From JAFEDN01 sp963832945 (GTDB lineage: Bacteria; Pseudomonadota; Gammaproteobacteria; Coxiellales; Coxiellaceae): a stretch of 64,000 nt of DNA. Below the pieces are notes generated by a model. The model made no database searches and had not been told where the DNA came from. It saw nothing but the letters and a program-made list of their open reading frames with translations. This document shows positions 34,815-44,352 of this stretch, one piece after another. The stretch is from positions 1 through 64,000 of the forward strand of contig CAWHVV010000014.1 of assembly GCA_963832945.1 (NCBI GenBank), written 5' to 3'. Positions within the stretch are counted from its first letter, which is position 1. Every line of letters begins with the position of its first letter. A program made the translations under genes and the position numbers.

Positions 34815-34938
34815 TGCGCTATGGGGGATCGCAAGGGGGAGCTAAGTTCCGCGCTCCCCCCTCATTCCGAGCATCGACTCCGCCGAGCGCAGGATATAAA
34901 TAGGCAGCCATTGCCGCTGTACTCAGCGGGAATTGCTG
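34815..34938 (-). mobile_element. Truncated copy of the IS-related MITE
   Basis: Read on the minus strand from 34938, CAGCAATTCCCGCTGAGTAC starts the same sequence as the full MITEs at 46780 and 62535. It keeps the ATCCTGCGCTCGGCGGAG block and the GGGGGAG...CTCCCCC hairpin. Homology ends at about 34815 after CCCCCAT. Its tip lies inside the coding sequence of the coiled-coil gene and supplies its stop codon. Confidence 0.8.
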
Positions 34939-37214
34939 GCGGATTTACTGAGTTCTTCTGCCTCGCTTATCAGTTCCTTTATCTGGTAGATCCCAACATC
35001 CAGATCCCTGTTGTAGTTCTGATCATTAACAGTATAAGAAAGACTATGCGCTCCCGGCAGAAAAGCCCAAAAACTTGCCTTGCTCGCAATCGCAGAGAAT
35101 TCCTGCTTTCTTTCACATAATTCTTTAACTTTGTCAGTAAGACCATCCCTATTTTCCCTCTTAACCTTCCCTAATAAAACTTTCATCGTCTCCCACATCA
35201 ATTTGGCTTGATCTTTTTTCAAAATTGTTTTCTTTATGGAGATTCCCTGGTAAGCGTTAATTCTTTCCTCGGTTTTAGCAATAAGAACAGTAAGAATTGC
35301 CTCTATGGACTTAAAACACATGGTTTTTCCAGAAATTTTATTCAAAGCTGCCTCATTAGCGCTAATTTCTTTAATATAATCTGCTGTTTCTCCTTGATGC
35401 CGATCTATTTTAATGATTTTATCGCTAACCGATTTAACTAATTTAACCGATTTAAGAGAATCTGCTTCATCCAAAGTAATTTGGCTAACACTCTTCCGTG
35501 TCGCGACAATGTTATTTTGAATGTCTTCCCTTTTACTTTCAATTTCATCCAATTTAGATAAATCATTGATAACGCCAGATTGGGATATGTACAAAACTCT
35601 TTTGCGTTGATATCCCACCCTTACATGAGCTTTATTAAGGTCATTCTCTACAGTTTTCTTTTTTGCAGAAAAAGATCTCATCAAGGCAGGTAAAGCGAGC
35701 TCATCGATAGTTTTTTTAAGCTTGCCAGAAAGAGCCTGAAAAGTCTCTATATGGGATTTTTTGGTACTCTCCAGTTCATTTAATAGCTCCTTAAGCTTTT
35801 CCGGATCGCAATACATCGCGCTTTCGATGGCTTTTTCCTGCGATTTTTTAACTTTATCTTCCAATATAGAGATATCATTGATTAACATAAGGAGTTCCAT
35901 GTCTTCCTCAAACTCGGGAACTCTCAGCAAATCTTCCGCTTCATTTTTAATAGTAAAAATATCTCCTAAAATTTTATTAAAATCGACAGAGTTTATTTTT
36001 TTCCGCAGATCGTCAAGAGTATTAATTTCCAATTGAAGGTTTTTGCGTAATTCCGTTTCCTCTTTTATTTTTCCGAAAATATTTTCAAAAAATTTATTGA
36101 CTTTAACGGGATTATTGCTCTTTAAGGCAGTTTCAAAACTAATCCTTTCCTGTGTTATCGCCGCATTTGAAGTAAATAATTTAGTATATTCTCCACTTAC
36201 GGCAGAAAATTTAGCTTCACTGTCTGCTTCCCAATCTTTTTTACGGTTCCACAGTTCATCTACTATTTTTTCTGCAGCATCCAAATGCTCATTATTATAA
36301 CTTTTTTTAGCCTCATCAATAATAAAGTTTTCCTTATGCTCATTTGGTTTTAAAAACATTCCTAAAGTTTCTAAATTTTGTATCATCGATTTCCGGCGGT
36401 ACATAAGAATTTTTATGCGAGTTACTAACTTTTTGATTTCTTCAAGACTTTTTTGTTCTACATATTTTTTATAAAGTTCTATATCTGAATTTTCAACCGG
36501 ATCGGAAAGGGAAGCATACTCCCTGGCCAGTGCTTCTAACTCCTGCGCTTCCTCCAGGTTTTTTTTCCGTAACTTTTCTGCCTGAAGTAACTGTTGATCC
36601 ACTTCGTATTTTTCTTCTTCAGCAATAAGAATGCCTTTTTCAAGATTCCGATAATGTTCAACCGCCCTTTTAAACTCTGTAACATCTTGTGTTTCAATGT
36701 ATTCGGCCAGCAGTACATTAAATTTATCGACTTTACTCGGATATTTTTCCTGCAAAATATTTTTCATAGCCTCATACTGGCGGGTAACATTATCAAAAAT
36801 CGTCCTAATTTCTTTTTCAGGATCCTGGGCAGAAATTTCTTTCGGAATTAATAAGAACGCATCCCTTAAAGTGTCAGGCAAATTCTTAAATTCACGCCTT
36901 TCACTCAGCAGCTTTAAAACTACTTTATTAGGAATTGTTTTTTCAAGGAAGCTCTGAATGAGTTGTGCCAACACTTCATATGTCATTCCTCTATTCTGAA
37001 TGTAATCGACAAGCGGTGCTTCAATTTTACTAAAATATATTCCCTTCAAAACATTTTTCAAAGTCCAGGACATGTCGGTAACATTATTAAAAATCGTGTT
37101 AACTTCTTTCGCCGGCATTTCTTTCGGAATTGATGAGAACGCCTGCTTTAAAGAGTTCGGCAAGTTCTCAAATTCAGTCCTTACGCTTAGATTTAAAACT
37201 GCTTGATTTTTCAT
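34923..37214 (-). CDS. Giant coiled-coil protein with repeated N-terminal module
   Basis: A 763-aa paralogue of the 31287-33812 product. The module 'LPxxLxxAFxxIPKE...EVxxIFxNVT..' appears twice (about 17-50 and 110-145). The rest is charged coiled coil, with clear collinear similarity (e.g. EAEDLLRVPEFEEDMELLML matches ADDLLKIPGFEEDKELKQLV in the paralogue). Glu residues at -10, -11, -13 and -17 resemble a Dot/Icm E-block. The last residues SNSR and the stop are encoded by the tip of a MITE (34923-34938). The start ATG has GGAG upstream. AT-rich. Function is unknown; a secreted effector is one possibility, a structural protein another. Confidence 0.6.
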   Translation of the reverse strand: MKNQAVLNLSVRTEFENLPNSLKQAFSSIPKEMPAKEVNTIFNNVTDMSWTLKNVLKGIYFSKIEAPLVDYIQNRGMTYEVLAQLIQSFLEKTIPNKVVLKLLSERREFKNLPDTLRDAFLLIPKEISAQDPEKEIRTIFDNVTRQYEAMKNILQEKYPSKVDKFNVLLAEYIETQDVTEFKRAVEHYRNLEKGILIAEEEKYEVDQQLLQAEKLRKKNLEEAQELEALAREYASLSDPVENSDIELYKKYVEQKSLEEIKKLVTRIKILMYRRKSMIQNLETLGMFLKPNEHKENFIIDEAKKSYNNEHLDAAEKIVDELWNRKKDWEADSEAKFSAVSGEYTKLFTSNAAITQERISFETALKSNNPVKVNKFFENIFGKIKEETELRKNLQLEINTLDDLRKKINSVDFNKILGDIFTIKNEAEDLLRVPEFEEDMELLMLINDISILEDKVKKSQEKAIESAMYCDPEKLKELLNELESTKKSHIETFQALSGKLKKTIDELALPALMRSFSAKKKTVENDLNKAHVRVGYQRKRVLYISQSGVINDLSKLDEIESKREDIQNNIVATRKSVSQITLDEADSLKSVKLVKSVSDKIIKIDRHQGETADYIKEISANEAALNKISGKTMCFKSIEAILTVLIAKTEERINAYQGISIKKTILKKDQAKLMWETMKVLLGKVKRENRDGLTDKVKELCERKQEFSAIASKASFWAFLPGAHSLSYTVNDQNYNRDLDVGIYQIKELISEAEELSKSASNSR

Positions 37215-37366
37215 ATTCTATTCTCCTTTTAATTTTATTTTTTTCAACTCTTTCTTGAACAGTAACAAGCCCATATTAAAATAATCTTAAATTTTTCATT
37301 TATTTTCACGCGCGCGCCGACGAACAAAGGTGTGATGCTACTTAATTATTTAAAAAAATATATAAA

Positions 37367-38013
37367 TTATTCTGAAACCGGCCAATAGTTAGGAACCAGT
37401 TCTTTTAAAAAATCAATCACCGGCCAACAGGGAATATTGTCAATCATTAATTTTTCTTTACCTCGATAGACCAACAAGGGACTGGCTTCGGGATAATCCG
37501 TGCGAAAAGTTTTTAATGATCTTAAATCTGTGACATGGACATGAGCCGAATTTTTTACTTCAAGCGCATAAAACCGCTCTTCTCCATAAATAATAAAATC
37601 TACTTCGGCTCCGCCTCGTGTGTGCCAAAAATAGCATTGCGTCGGCTTATTCGAATAATCGGACCAGGCTTTTAAATGCTGCAATATAAGTCCTTCCAGT
37701 GCAATGCCATTTAATTCACGGGTGCTATTCAGTGGCCCTTTTGGTCGTAGATGGTAGTAAATTCCAGCATCAAATAAATAGAATTTCGAATGAACAATAT
37801 AGTCCCGTTTGGCTCTCAGGGTGAATACCGGAAGTTTATATGCCAGCAGCAAATCTTCAAGAATCGAAATATAATTTTCAACTCTTCATCTAATAAATTG
37901 ATCAAATATGCTTGCGGCAAATTTTGTTTTATCCAGGTGGACTTGCCGGTCCCTCTTGGGCCAAAAATAAAACAATGGTCTTTGGGTAATTGATAAAATC
38001 GCCTGGTAATCAT
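37367..38013 (-). pseudogene. AAA/DUF4143-type ATPase with internal deletion and frame break
   Basis: The 5' part (38013 downward) encodes FYQLPKDHCFIFGPRGTGKS with a good Walker A. After LINLLDEEL the frame runs off, while a second frame resumes NYISILEDLLLAYKLPVFTL and continues to the typical C-terminus (GGAEVDFIIYGEERFYALEV). Members of this family are about 380 aa; roughly the middle 150-170 residues are missing. The Walker B and arginine regions are therefore lost, so it is not functional. Confidence 0.75.
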
Positions 38014-38133
38014 TTCTTCTTCTCCATGTCGTAAAATTTACCTGCCACAGGTTAAAATTGAGTCGCAATTTTAACCTGGCAGGTAAATTTTAACATCCAA
38101 AGGAAGAAAATACCATTGAAATAAATAAAATAT

Positions 38134-39753
38134 TTAAATCAACAAAAACCAGCTCAGGGGGATGACCAGGGTATTATTGATTATTGAGTAATCCCTGGCT
38201 TCGGTGCAAACCAATATTCCGTAACGATATTGAACCTCACTTTGAGAAATTTGCGAAATATCTTTTTTATTTGATTTGACTTCCAGCAAAATGAGCTTAT
38301 CATCCGTTTGTTTTCGCGTTTCGATTACAAAATCTACATTTTTTTTCTCTTTTTTTGTAGAAAACATAAAGGAAACGTCTCCTTCGGAAAATAATCTTTT
38401 TAAATACATGGCGACTATTTCTTCATTCAGAATTCCCTGTAAGGTTGGAGTGATATCGTGACGCTCATACTTTTCTCGTAAGGACAATCTTAGAGTCGGT
38501 GACATGAAGAATGTTTTGCTTACCTTGTTTAATTTGGAATTAATGTTGCCAAAATATTTAAACTCATTGAGCACTTCCGATTTTTTTAGAACTGTGATGA
38601 GTAATTCAACTTCTTCCTTTCTGCATCCTGTATCACTACATAATTTCTCAATCTGGACTTCTTTACTGAAAGCTAACCGAATTAACAATTTTCTAACACT
38701 TGAAATAATACTTTCTTTATTACTGACTGTATACCATTTGGGTATATCCACCTGTAAAATTTTTTCAAACATTTCCAGAGCACGTTCATAAATTTGCTCG
38801 GTATTATCTATAGTTAAAAATCTTGGAATATTATGATAATTAATATACTGAAATAATAATTCATTTTCATCAAGATTATAAGGGTCTTTATTTTTAGAAA
38901 AAAATAATAGTATCTCTGATTTTATTTTATCAATCTCCGTGGTTAATTCTTCAATATCGCCGGAAAAAAATAAAATTTTCATTAAACGATTTCCTATCTC
39001 TTTATAGGAATAATTACTTTTTTTACTGACTTCTTCTATAAGAAATTTATAATCATCAATTGCTTTACTCAAACTACTTAACAAATATTCGTCATTATTT
39101 TTTTGTTTCTTCACTAAATCCAAAGTTAGTGCTAAATTTTTAGCATTACTATTCCACTTTTTCCATGATCTAATTCTGATAAATTCCGAGTATTTATAAG
39201 GATAAACATGAAAAACGTTCCACCTGGTCACTAAATCAGTATTAGAATCTAATAATAAGGCAGAACTCCCCGTGGAAAGAATAAAGGACTTAGGACATTC
39301 ATCATATAATATTTTTAATCCTTTACTCCAGTTTTCAGCGTCATGTACTTCATCAAATAAAAAAACAATTGGTTTATCTAACTCATAAAACTTTTTCTTT
39401 AAAACAATTTCTTCAAATTTATAAAAAATTAGATAAAGTTTGGTGGCGCCAAACAATTGGACGAATGCTTCTACGTTAAAAAAATAAATATCCTGAGTGT
39501 AATTATCAAAAATATCTTTTGCTAATTGCCACATAATTGTCGTTTTTCCAATCCCTCTTAATCCCGATAAGCCAAACATTCTTGCACCGGATTTGTGAGA
39601 AAAATAATCTTCCGCCGCCTGGCGAAGTTCAAAGAAAACATCTCTTTTAGGAAAAAGATTATTTTCTTCGTCTTTAATAAATTGATCCAGCCTCCTGGCC
39701 TCAACTTTGCTATTTAGCAAAAAATGTTCCAAATCGATATCGATTTCATTCAT
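38134..39753 (-). CDS. AAA-family ATPase with nuclease-like C-terminus
   Basis: A 539-aa protein from the ATG at 39753 (a TTG 24 bp upstream is possible). Walker A is GLRGIGKTT (about 68-76), Walker B is PIVFLFDEVHD, and the sensor region is SFILSTGSSALLL. The middle is a long helical segment not found in the shorter relatives. The C-terminus (NVDFVIETRKQTDDKLILLEVKSNKKD) has the D...ExK layout of DUF4143/PD-(D/E)XK tails. Role is unknown; such ATPases often occur in accessory regions. AT-rich like its neighbours. Confidence 0.75.
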   Translation of the reverse strand: MNEIDIDLEHFLLNSKVEARRLDQFIKDEENNLFPKRDVFFELRQAAEDYFSHKSGARMFGLSGLRGIGKTTIMWQLAKDIFDNYTQDIYFFNVEAFVQLFGATKLYLIFYKFEEIVLKKKFYELDKPIVFLFDEVHDAENWSKGLKILYDECPKSFILSTGSSALLLDSNTDLVTRWNVFHVYPYKYSEFIRIRSWKKWNSNAKNLALTLDLVKKQKNNDEYLLSSLSKAIDDYKFLIEEVSKKSNYSYKEIGNRLMKILFFSGDIEELTTEIDKIKSEILLFFSKNKDPYNLDENELLFQYINYHNIPRFLTIDNTEQIYERALEMFEKILQVDIPKWYTVSNKESIISSVRKLLIRLAFSKEVQIEKLCSDTGCRKEEVELLITVLKKSEVLNEFKYFGNINSKLNKVSKTFFMSPTLRLSLREKYERHDITPTLQGILNEEIVAMYLKRLFSEGDVSFMFSTKKEKKNVDFVIETRKQTDDKLILLEVKSNKKDISQISQSEVQYRYGILVCTEARDYSIINNTLVIPLSWFLLI

Positions 39754-39816
39754 AATGATCCCGTCAATAATTTTCAATGACTAGAATATAGTAATTCTAA
39801 TGTTTAAAAAAAACAA

Positions 39817-41156
39817 TTACTTACCAATACAAAAACTGGAAAAAATCTTGCCGAGCAGATCGTCGGCGGTGAATTCGCCGGTGATTTCGTTCAGTGCGTA
39901 TTGCGCCTGGCGCAAATCTTCGGCGAGCAGTTCGCTAGCCCGATGCAGGGATAGTTGTTGAAACCCTTCTCTTAAATGGTTCAGGGCACTATCAATAGCA
40001 GATAAATGGCGGCGGCGCGCGGTAAAAGATCCTTCAATATGAGATGAAAAACCGACAAGCAACTTTAAATGCTCTCGCAATAAATCGATACCTTGCCGGA
40101 ATTTTGCTGAAAGAGAAATCACATTGAGATCATTATGAATTACTATACCAGGTAATTCCCCCGTTAAATCAATTTTATTTCTCACCCATACCAGCGGAAT
40201 TTTTTTATTTAACTCCAGATCATTTGGAAGCTCGTTAGGAACACTGGCATCGGTGATCCATAAAATCACATCTGCCTGCTGGATTGCGGCGCGAGTGCGG
40301 CGGATACCTTCGCGTTCGATAATATCCTCTGTTTCGCGCAAACCGGCGGTATCAATAATATGTAACGGCATACCGTCAATATGAATTAATTCGCGTAAAA
40401 TATCGCGAGTTGTCCCAGGGATGTCGGTGACGATCGCAGTTTCCTGTCCGCTTAAGTTATTTAATAAGCTTGATTTCCCGGCATTTGGTTTGCCAACGAT
40501 AACTGCGTTCAAGCCATCTCTGAGTATTGCACCCTGTTGGGCAGTTTGACGTAACGATTCCAGTGAATGGATGACTAACTCCAGATCGTGCTGAACTGTA
40601 CTTTCACTAATGAAGTCAATTTCCTCCGCTGGAAAATCAATGGCGGCTTCCACATAAATGCGTAACTGAATCAATTCAGCGACCACCGCGTGTACCCTGC
40701 GGGAAAAATCTCCCTGTAAGGACCTTAATGCTGATCGCGCCGCCTGTTCGGAGCCGGCGTCGATCAAGTCGGCAATCGCTTCCGCCTGGGCTAAATCAAT
40801 TTTTCCGTTTAAAAAAGCTCTTTCGGAAAATTCACCGGGGCGCGCCAGTCGTGCGCCGGCACGGATAACCTGACGCAATAAACAATCCAGTACTATCGGT
40901 CCTCCATGGCCTTGCAGTTCCAAAACGTCTTCTCCGGTAAAAGAGCGCGGCGCGGGAAAAAACAGAGCAATACCTTCATCAATAATTTGCTCATCGTGAT
41001 CACGGAAAGGCAGGTAAACCGCTTCGCGGGGAGGGGGTAGTCGACCCAACAGTATTCGGGCAATTATCGGCGCCTGTGGTCCGGAAACCCGGACAATACC
41101 CACGCCCCCCGGCCGGAAGGGGTGGCCACCGCGGCGATGGTGTCTTTAGTCGACAT
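39817..41156 (-). CDS. mnmE: tRNA modification GTPase MnmE, with an N-terminal frame break
   Basis: Partners MnmG to modify U34 of certain tRNAs. The intact frame (39817-41103) has the formyl-THF-type domain (GIALFFPAPRSFTGEDVLELQGHGG), the G1 motif GKPNAGKSSLLN, GTTRD, DTAGLRE, NKID, and the catalytic C-terminal FCIGK. The expected start, ATG 41156, directly abuts the yidC stop and encodes STKDTIAAVATPSGRG. It reaches the main frame only if the six-G run at 41105-41110 had seven. With one base restored the length is 446 aa, normal. Either a sequencing slip, real phase variation, or initiation at the GTG at 41103, which would lose about 18 residues. Confidence 0.9.
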
Positions 41157-42902
41157 TCATTTTTGGATTATTTTTTTAGGTTTTATAAATTTCTCAGCCT
41201 TTTTTTGCTGTTTTTTGGCTTTGGGATTTTTATAGGTTTTCATCACATACCATTGTTGCAAGAATACTGCTGCAATTATTCACTAGCCAATACAACACCA
41301 AACCAGCAGGAAACGATAAAAAGAATATCGTAAACACCACAGGCAGTAGCATCATCATTTTGGCCTGTGTAGGATCGGGCGGCGGCGGACTTAGCTTTTG
41401 CTGAAAAAACATACTGATGCCCATTAAAATAGGTAATACGTAAAAAGGGTCATGCACCGATAAATCCTTAATCCAAAAGATAAAAGGGGCCTGTCGTAAC
41501 TGTACGCTTTCAATTAACACGTAATACAAACCAATAAATACCGGAATCTGGATTATCGTGGGTAAACAACCGCCCAGAGGATTAATTTTTTCTTTCTTAT
41601 AAAATTCCATCGTAGCACGGCTTAAGGCCTGCTTGTCGTCACCAAAACGGTCTTTTAAAGCCTGAAGACGGGGTTGCACGTCACGCATTTTCGCCATCGA
41701 TATGTAACTTTTTTCCGATAATTTGTAAAAAAGTAATTTAATCAGCAAGCGTCGTGATAATAATCGACCAACCCCAGTTTTGCACCACGGAATGAACGTG
41801 ATCCATGACCCAAAAAATAATTTTTGAGATCATCCACAGCCAACCATAATCAATGGTGAGGTCTAATCCCTTACCTAAATTTTTCAAATTGTCAGGAAGT
41901 TCCGGGCCGACATAAAATATTGATTTCTGACTGGCTTCCGCTCCCGGCGCGATAACTAACGGCGGGGTGACATAACCCAGCGTATAAATGTCATTGGTGA
42001 CGCTGCTGTAATAGTGATTTGTCTGGTTCGCGCCCGGCGCCCAGGCCGTTAAAAAATAAGGTTGTTGCATGGCAACCCAACCGCCCTGAATATTTTGATT
42101 AATCTGGGTATCATTTAATTTCTTAAACGGTAATTTTTGGTAAGGCTTGTCCGGACTGGAAATAGCGGCGCCGGTAAAAGACCGCGAATGTTGAGAACCT
42201 GGCGCCGGTACATTTTTGCGTACGATTTGCTGATAGATATTGCCTGTCCACGAGGCTTTACCGGTATTATGCAATTGATAAACCTCGTTAATATTGTATT
42301 TGCCGCGAGTAAATTCAAAAGTTTTTGTCACGCGTAATCCGGACGCTGTGGTCCCTGTCAGCACCACATTCAGGTTATTTTGTCCATTCGCTAACTCATA
42401 CTGACTTTGAGGGGATTGATAATGGATAGCCTCGGTTTGTGTCGCGTCGTTCGCTTTCAGTCCACTCTCTGCTAAATACAGTGAATTGGGATCTGAATTT
42501 AAAATAGGCATCGGTTTGCGTGGCTTTTCCAGAGACACATCATATTTTAGCAACCTGGCGTCCGTTAAATCTCCACCCTGAGTATTGATATGAACATCCA
42601 GTACGTCTGTTTTAACCTCGATGACTGAGGGTTGGCCTGAAACGGTTTTCTGCTCAGTATTTCCAGTGGAAGGAGGGACAGGCGCGCCCGGCGGAGTGGC
42701 ATTAGCCGTATAAGAAGGAGGCACAAAGGGAGCAGGGGTGGAAGTGGAAGTGTGAAGGTAAAGCAGATTCATTTTGCACCGTGTGTGAAGGATGATCCTT
42801 GGTCCAGGCATTCCAGAGGAACACCCCCACCAGGGCAATGGCTACATATAAAGCCATACGATAAATACTTTGTAAATTAATATTTTTCAGGTCCAGGTTC
42901 AT
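41157..42902 (-). pseudogene. yidC: Membrane insertase YidC, broken by three single-base insertions
   Basis: YidC inserts proteins into the inner membrane and is essential. The pieces are collinear. The N-terminal helix (MNLDLKNINLQSIYRMALYV) starts at 42902; then comes the large periplasmic domain (frame to 41738); then the insertase core (YISMAKMRDVQPRLQALKDR, INPLGGCLPTIIQIPVFIGL) in a third frame; and the basic tail (YVMKTYKNPKAKKQQKKAEK) in a fourth. Each switch fits one extra base: near 42750, near 41750 (CTTGCTG for CTGCTG) and near 41258 (CTTGCAA for CTGCAA). Removing three bases gives exactly 580 codons plus a stop. Sequence error is likely for an essential gene. Confidence 0.85.
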
Positions 42903-43174
42903 GATGGAATCCTTTTGTGAATAACGGGATCGTAGCCACCGGGATGAAAGGGATGACAACGTAATAAACGCCATATTGTCAGAATGATACCTTTAAAAAT
43001 GCCCCATTCCTGAATGGCCTCTTGAGAATAAACCGAACAGGAAGGATAAAAACGGCAACGGTTACCCAGCCAGGGACTAATAAAGTACCGGTAAGCGGCA
43101 AGTAACCCTATCAGTATTTTTCTGATCAACTGTTGAATGAATCGATAATTTTTAAGAATAAGTTGTCTAAGCAT
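42899..43174 (-). CDS. yidD: Membrane protein insertion efficiency factor YidD
   Basis: A 91-aa protein with the YidD core LLAAYRYFISPWLGNRCRFY and the Cys-containing PSCSVYSQEAI, and GYDPVIHK near the end. It assists YidC. It overlaps the end of rnpA by 49 bp if the first ATG is used; an internal start would shorten this. It abuts the yidC start (4-bp overlap). Confidence 0.92.
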   Translation of the reverse strand: MLRQLILKNYRFIQQLIRKILIGLLAAYRYFISPWLGNRCRFYPSCSVYSQEAIQEWGIFKGIILTIWRLLRCHPFHPGGYDPVIHKRIPS

Positions 43175-43485
43175 TGCCTCAACTCATATTGACTGGCTTC
43201 TTGCGCCGGCTGCCGGGCTATAGCGACCACATCGTAAGTGGGCAACCTTGGCCTGTTATGGCGAAAAGATTCCCGCGCCTGCCGCTTTAGTCTGTTGCGT
43301 GAAACGGCTAAACGACATTTTTTCCTGGCGGTGATAATTCCCAACCTGGGATATGTCAGCCCATTAGGCCGATAATAAAGTACGTAGTACTTTCCCAATA
43401 AAGGCGGTTTTTTGGCCAAAGTCTCCTGAAACTGTATTTTTTTTAATAGCCGGACTTTTTTTGGAAAAGTATATATATCAGACAC
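43126..43485 (-). CDS. rnpA: Ribonuclease P protein component
   Basis: A 119-aa RNase P protein that binds the catalytic RNA for tRNA 5' processing. The signature is LGIITARKKCRLAVSRNRLK with the RNR motif, then RQARESFR. A GTG start at 43485 overlaps the rpmH stop by 8 bp. The same rpmH-rnpA-yidD order occurs near bacterial origins. Confidence 0.94.
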   Translation of the reverse strand: MSDIYTFPKKVRLLKKIQFQETLAKKPPLLGKYYVLYYRPNGLTYPRLGIITARKKCRLAVSRNRLKRQARESFRHNRPRLPTYDVVAIARQPAQEASQYELRQCLDNLFLKIIDSFNS

Positions 43486-43609
43486 TTAAGCGCTTTCTAC
43501 CCTTTGCGCGGCGAGCGTTTAAAACGCGGCGTCCACCAACCGTCGCCATTCTGGCGCGAAATCCATGAGTGCGATTCCGGTGGAGGTTGCTGGGTTGATA
43601 TGTTCTCAT
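43478..43609 (-). CDS. rpmH: 50S ribosomal protein L34
   Basis: A 43-aa basic protein: MRTYQPSNLHRNRTHGFRAR followed by MATVGGRRVLNARRAKGRKR and LSV. This is the L34 consensus with minor changes (Tyr for Phe at 4, a Val-Gly-Gly in the loop). An extra ATG directly upstream (43612) could add one Met. It is the first gene of the rpmH-rnpA-yidD-yidC-mnmE block. dnaA, normally divergent from it, is not here. Confidence 0.96.
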   Translation of the reverse strand: MRTYQPSNLHRNRTHGFRARMATVGGRRVLNARRAKGRKRLSV

Positions 43610-43688
43610 CATAAAATTAATCCTCAAAAATATTATTGTTTATCATAAATAAATTTTAACGTGACGTCAATGGTTAAATATTAAGCAG

Positions 43689-43771
43689 CTCTGTACACGA
43701 CATTTTTCACCTCTCCCACAAGGGGAGAGGGAGTTTGACCTCATTCACGAATTTTTGTCATGTACAGAGTT
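43689..43771. repeat. Inverted repeat with central hairpin
   Basis: CTCTGTACACGACATTTTT (from 43689) is mirrored by AATTTTTGTCATGTACAGAG (ending near 43769). A CTCTCCC-acaag-GGGAGAG hairpin lies between. It could be a small mobile repeat or a structured terminator of neighbouring transcripts. Only one copy was seen in this window. Confidence 0.5.
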
Positions 43772-43801
43772 TAACCAGATAGAGTCCGTCCGGAAACTAC
43801 A

Positions 43802-43838
43802 ATGGTTTTCTCGCCCGCAGAAGGCACAAGAAAACCAT
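43802..43838. repeat. Hairpin-forming inverted repeat
   Basis: ATGGTTTTCT (43802-43811) pairs with AGAAAACCAT (43829-43838) around a 17-base loop. No T-run follows on either strand, so it is not a clear terminator. It lies 26 bp from the end of the convergent secreted-protein gene. Confidence 0.4.
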
Positions 43839-43863
43839 GTCGCTTAAGTACAGTGATGAGTTA

Positions 43864-44352
43864 TTAAGATTTTGTCAATCTACCAACGAATACTTTACAG
43901 GATCCGTAAGTATAGTAGTTGCTAAACTGTATGAACCATTCTGCCGGGTTGTCGGAATCATAGTAATCGTAACCACCAGTACTATTATCAAAAACAGTAC
44001 TTGTGTTGGGTTCCTTAATAGATATTCCACCTGAGCCCGCGTTGCCTATAATATTCTGAGGAGCGCTATAATCAGGCATTTTGTTTATCTCTGCTACAGC
44101 AGAAAAGTTTGACAGTTGTAATGTTCCTGAAAAATCAGCATTGGTATCAGGATTTTGCACAGCTTTTGTAATGCCGGTAACAGAGAGCTTTGCGGTACCG
44201 CCCGTAGAACCAGAAGGACAGGCATTGCCTGATAAAGAATAACTACCTGTCCAGATACCGACTAAATAATCAGTTGGAGCAGGGTTACCAATGGCCAGAG
44301 TTGATAATGACATCAAAGAAGCAGATAGGGCTAAAGGCAATAATTTTCTCAT
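43864..44352 (-). CDS. Secreted protein of unknown function
   Basis: A 162-aa protein. A clear Sec signal peptide (MRKLLPLALSASLMSLSTLA, cleavage near AIG-NP) is followed by a small Gly/Ser/Thr-rich beta-like domain (YLVGIWTGSYSLSGNACPSG) with two Cys that could form one disulfide (positions about 44 and 152). No family was recognised. AGGAGAA precedes the ATG. It stands alone in the putative origin region. Confidence 0.65.
   Translation of the reverse strand: MRKLLPLALSASLMSLSTLAIGNPAPTDYLVGIWTGSYSLSGNACPSGSTGGTAKLSVTGITKAVQNPDTNADFSGTLQLSNFSAVAEINKMPDYSAPQNIIGNAGSGGISIKEPNTSTVFDNSTGGYDYYDSDNPAEWFIQFSNYYTYGSCKVFVGRLTKS

Noticed and set aside
34780..34815. Resemblance of GTTGGTGAACTACGACAGATG to the 3' part of murB (30889-30910)
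   Set aside because: Only about 17 bases match and the surrounding codons do not follow MurB; too short to call a duplicated fragment.
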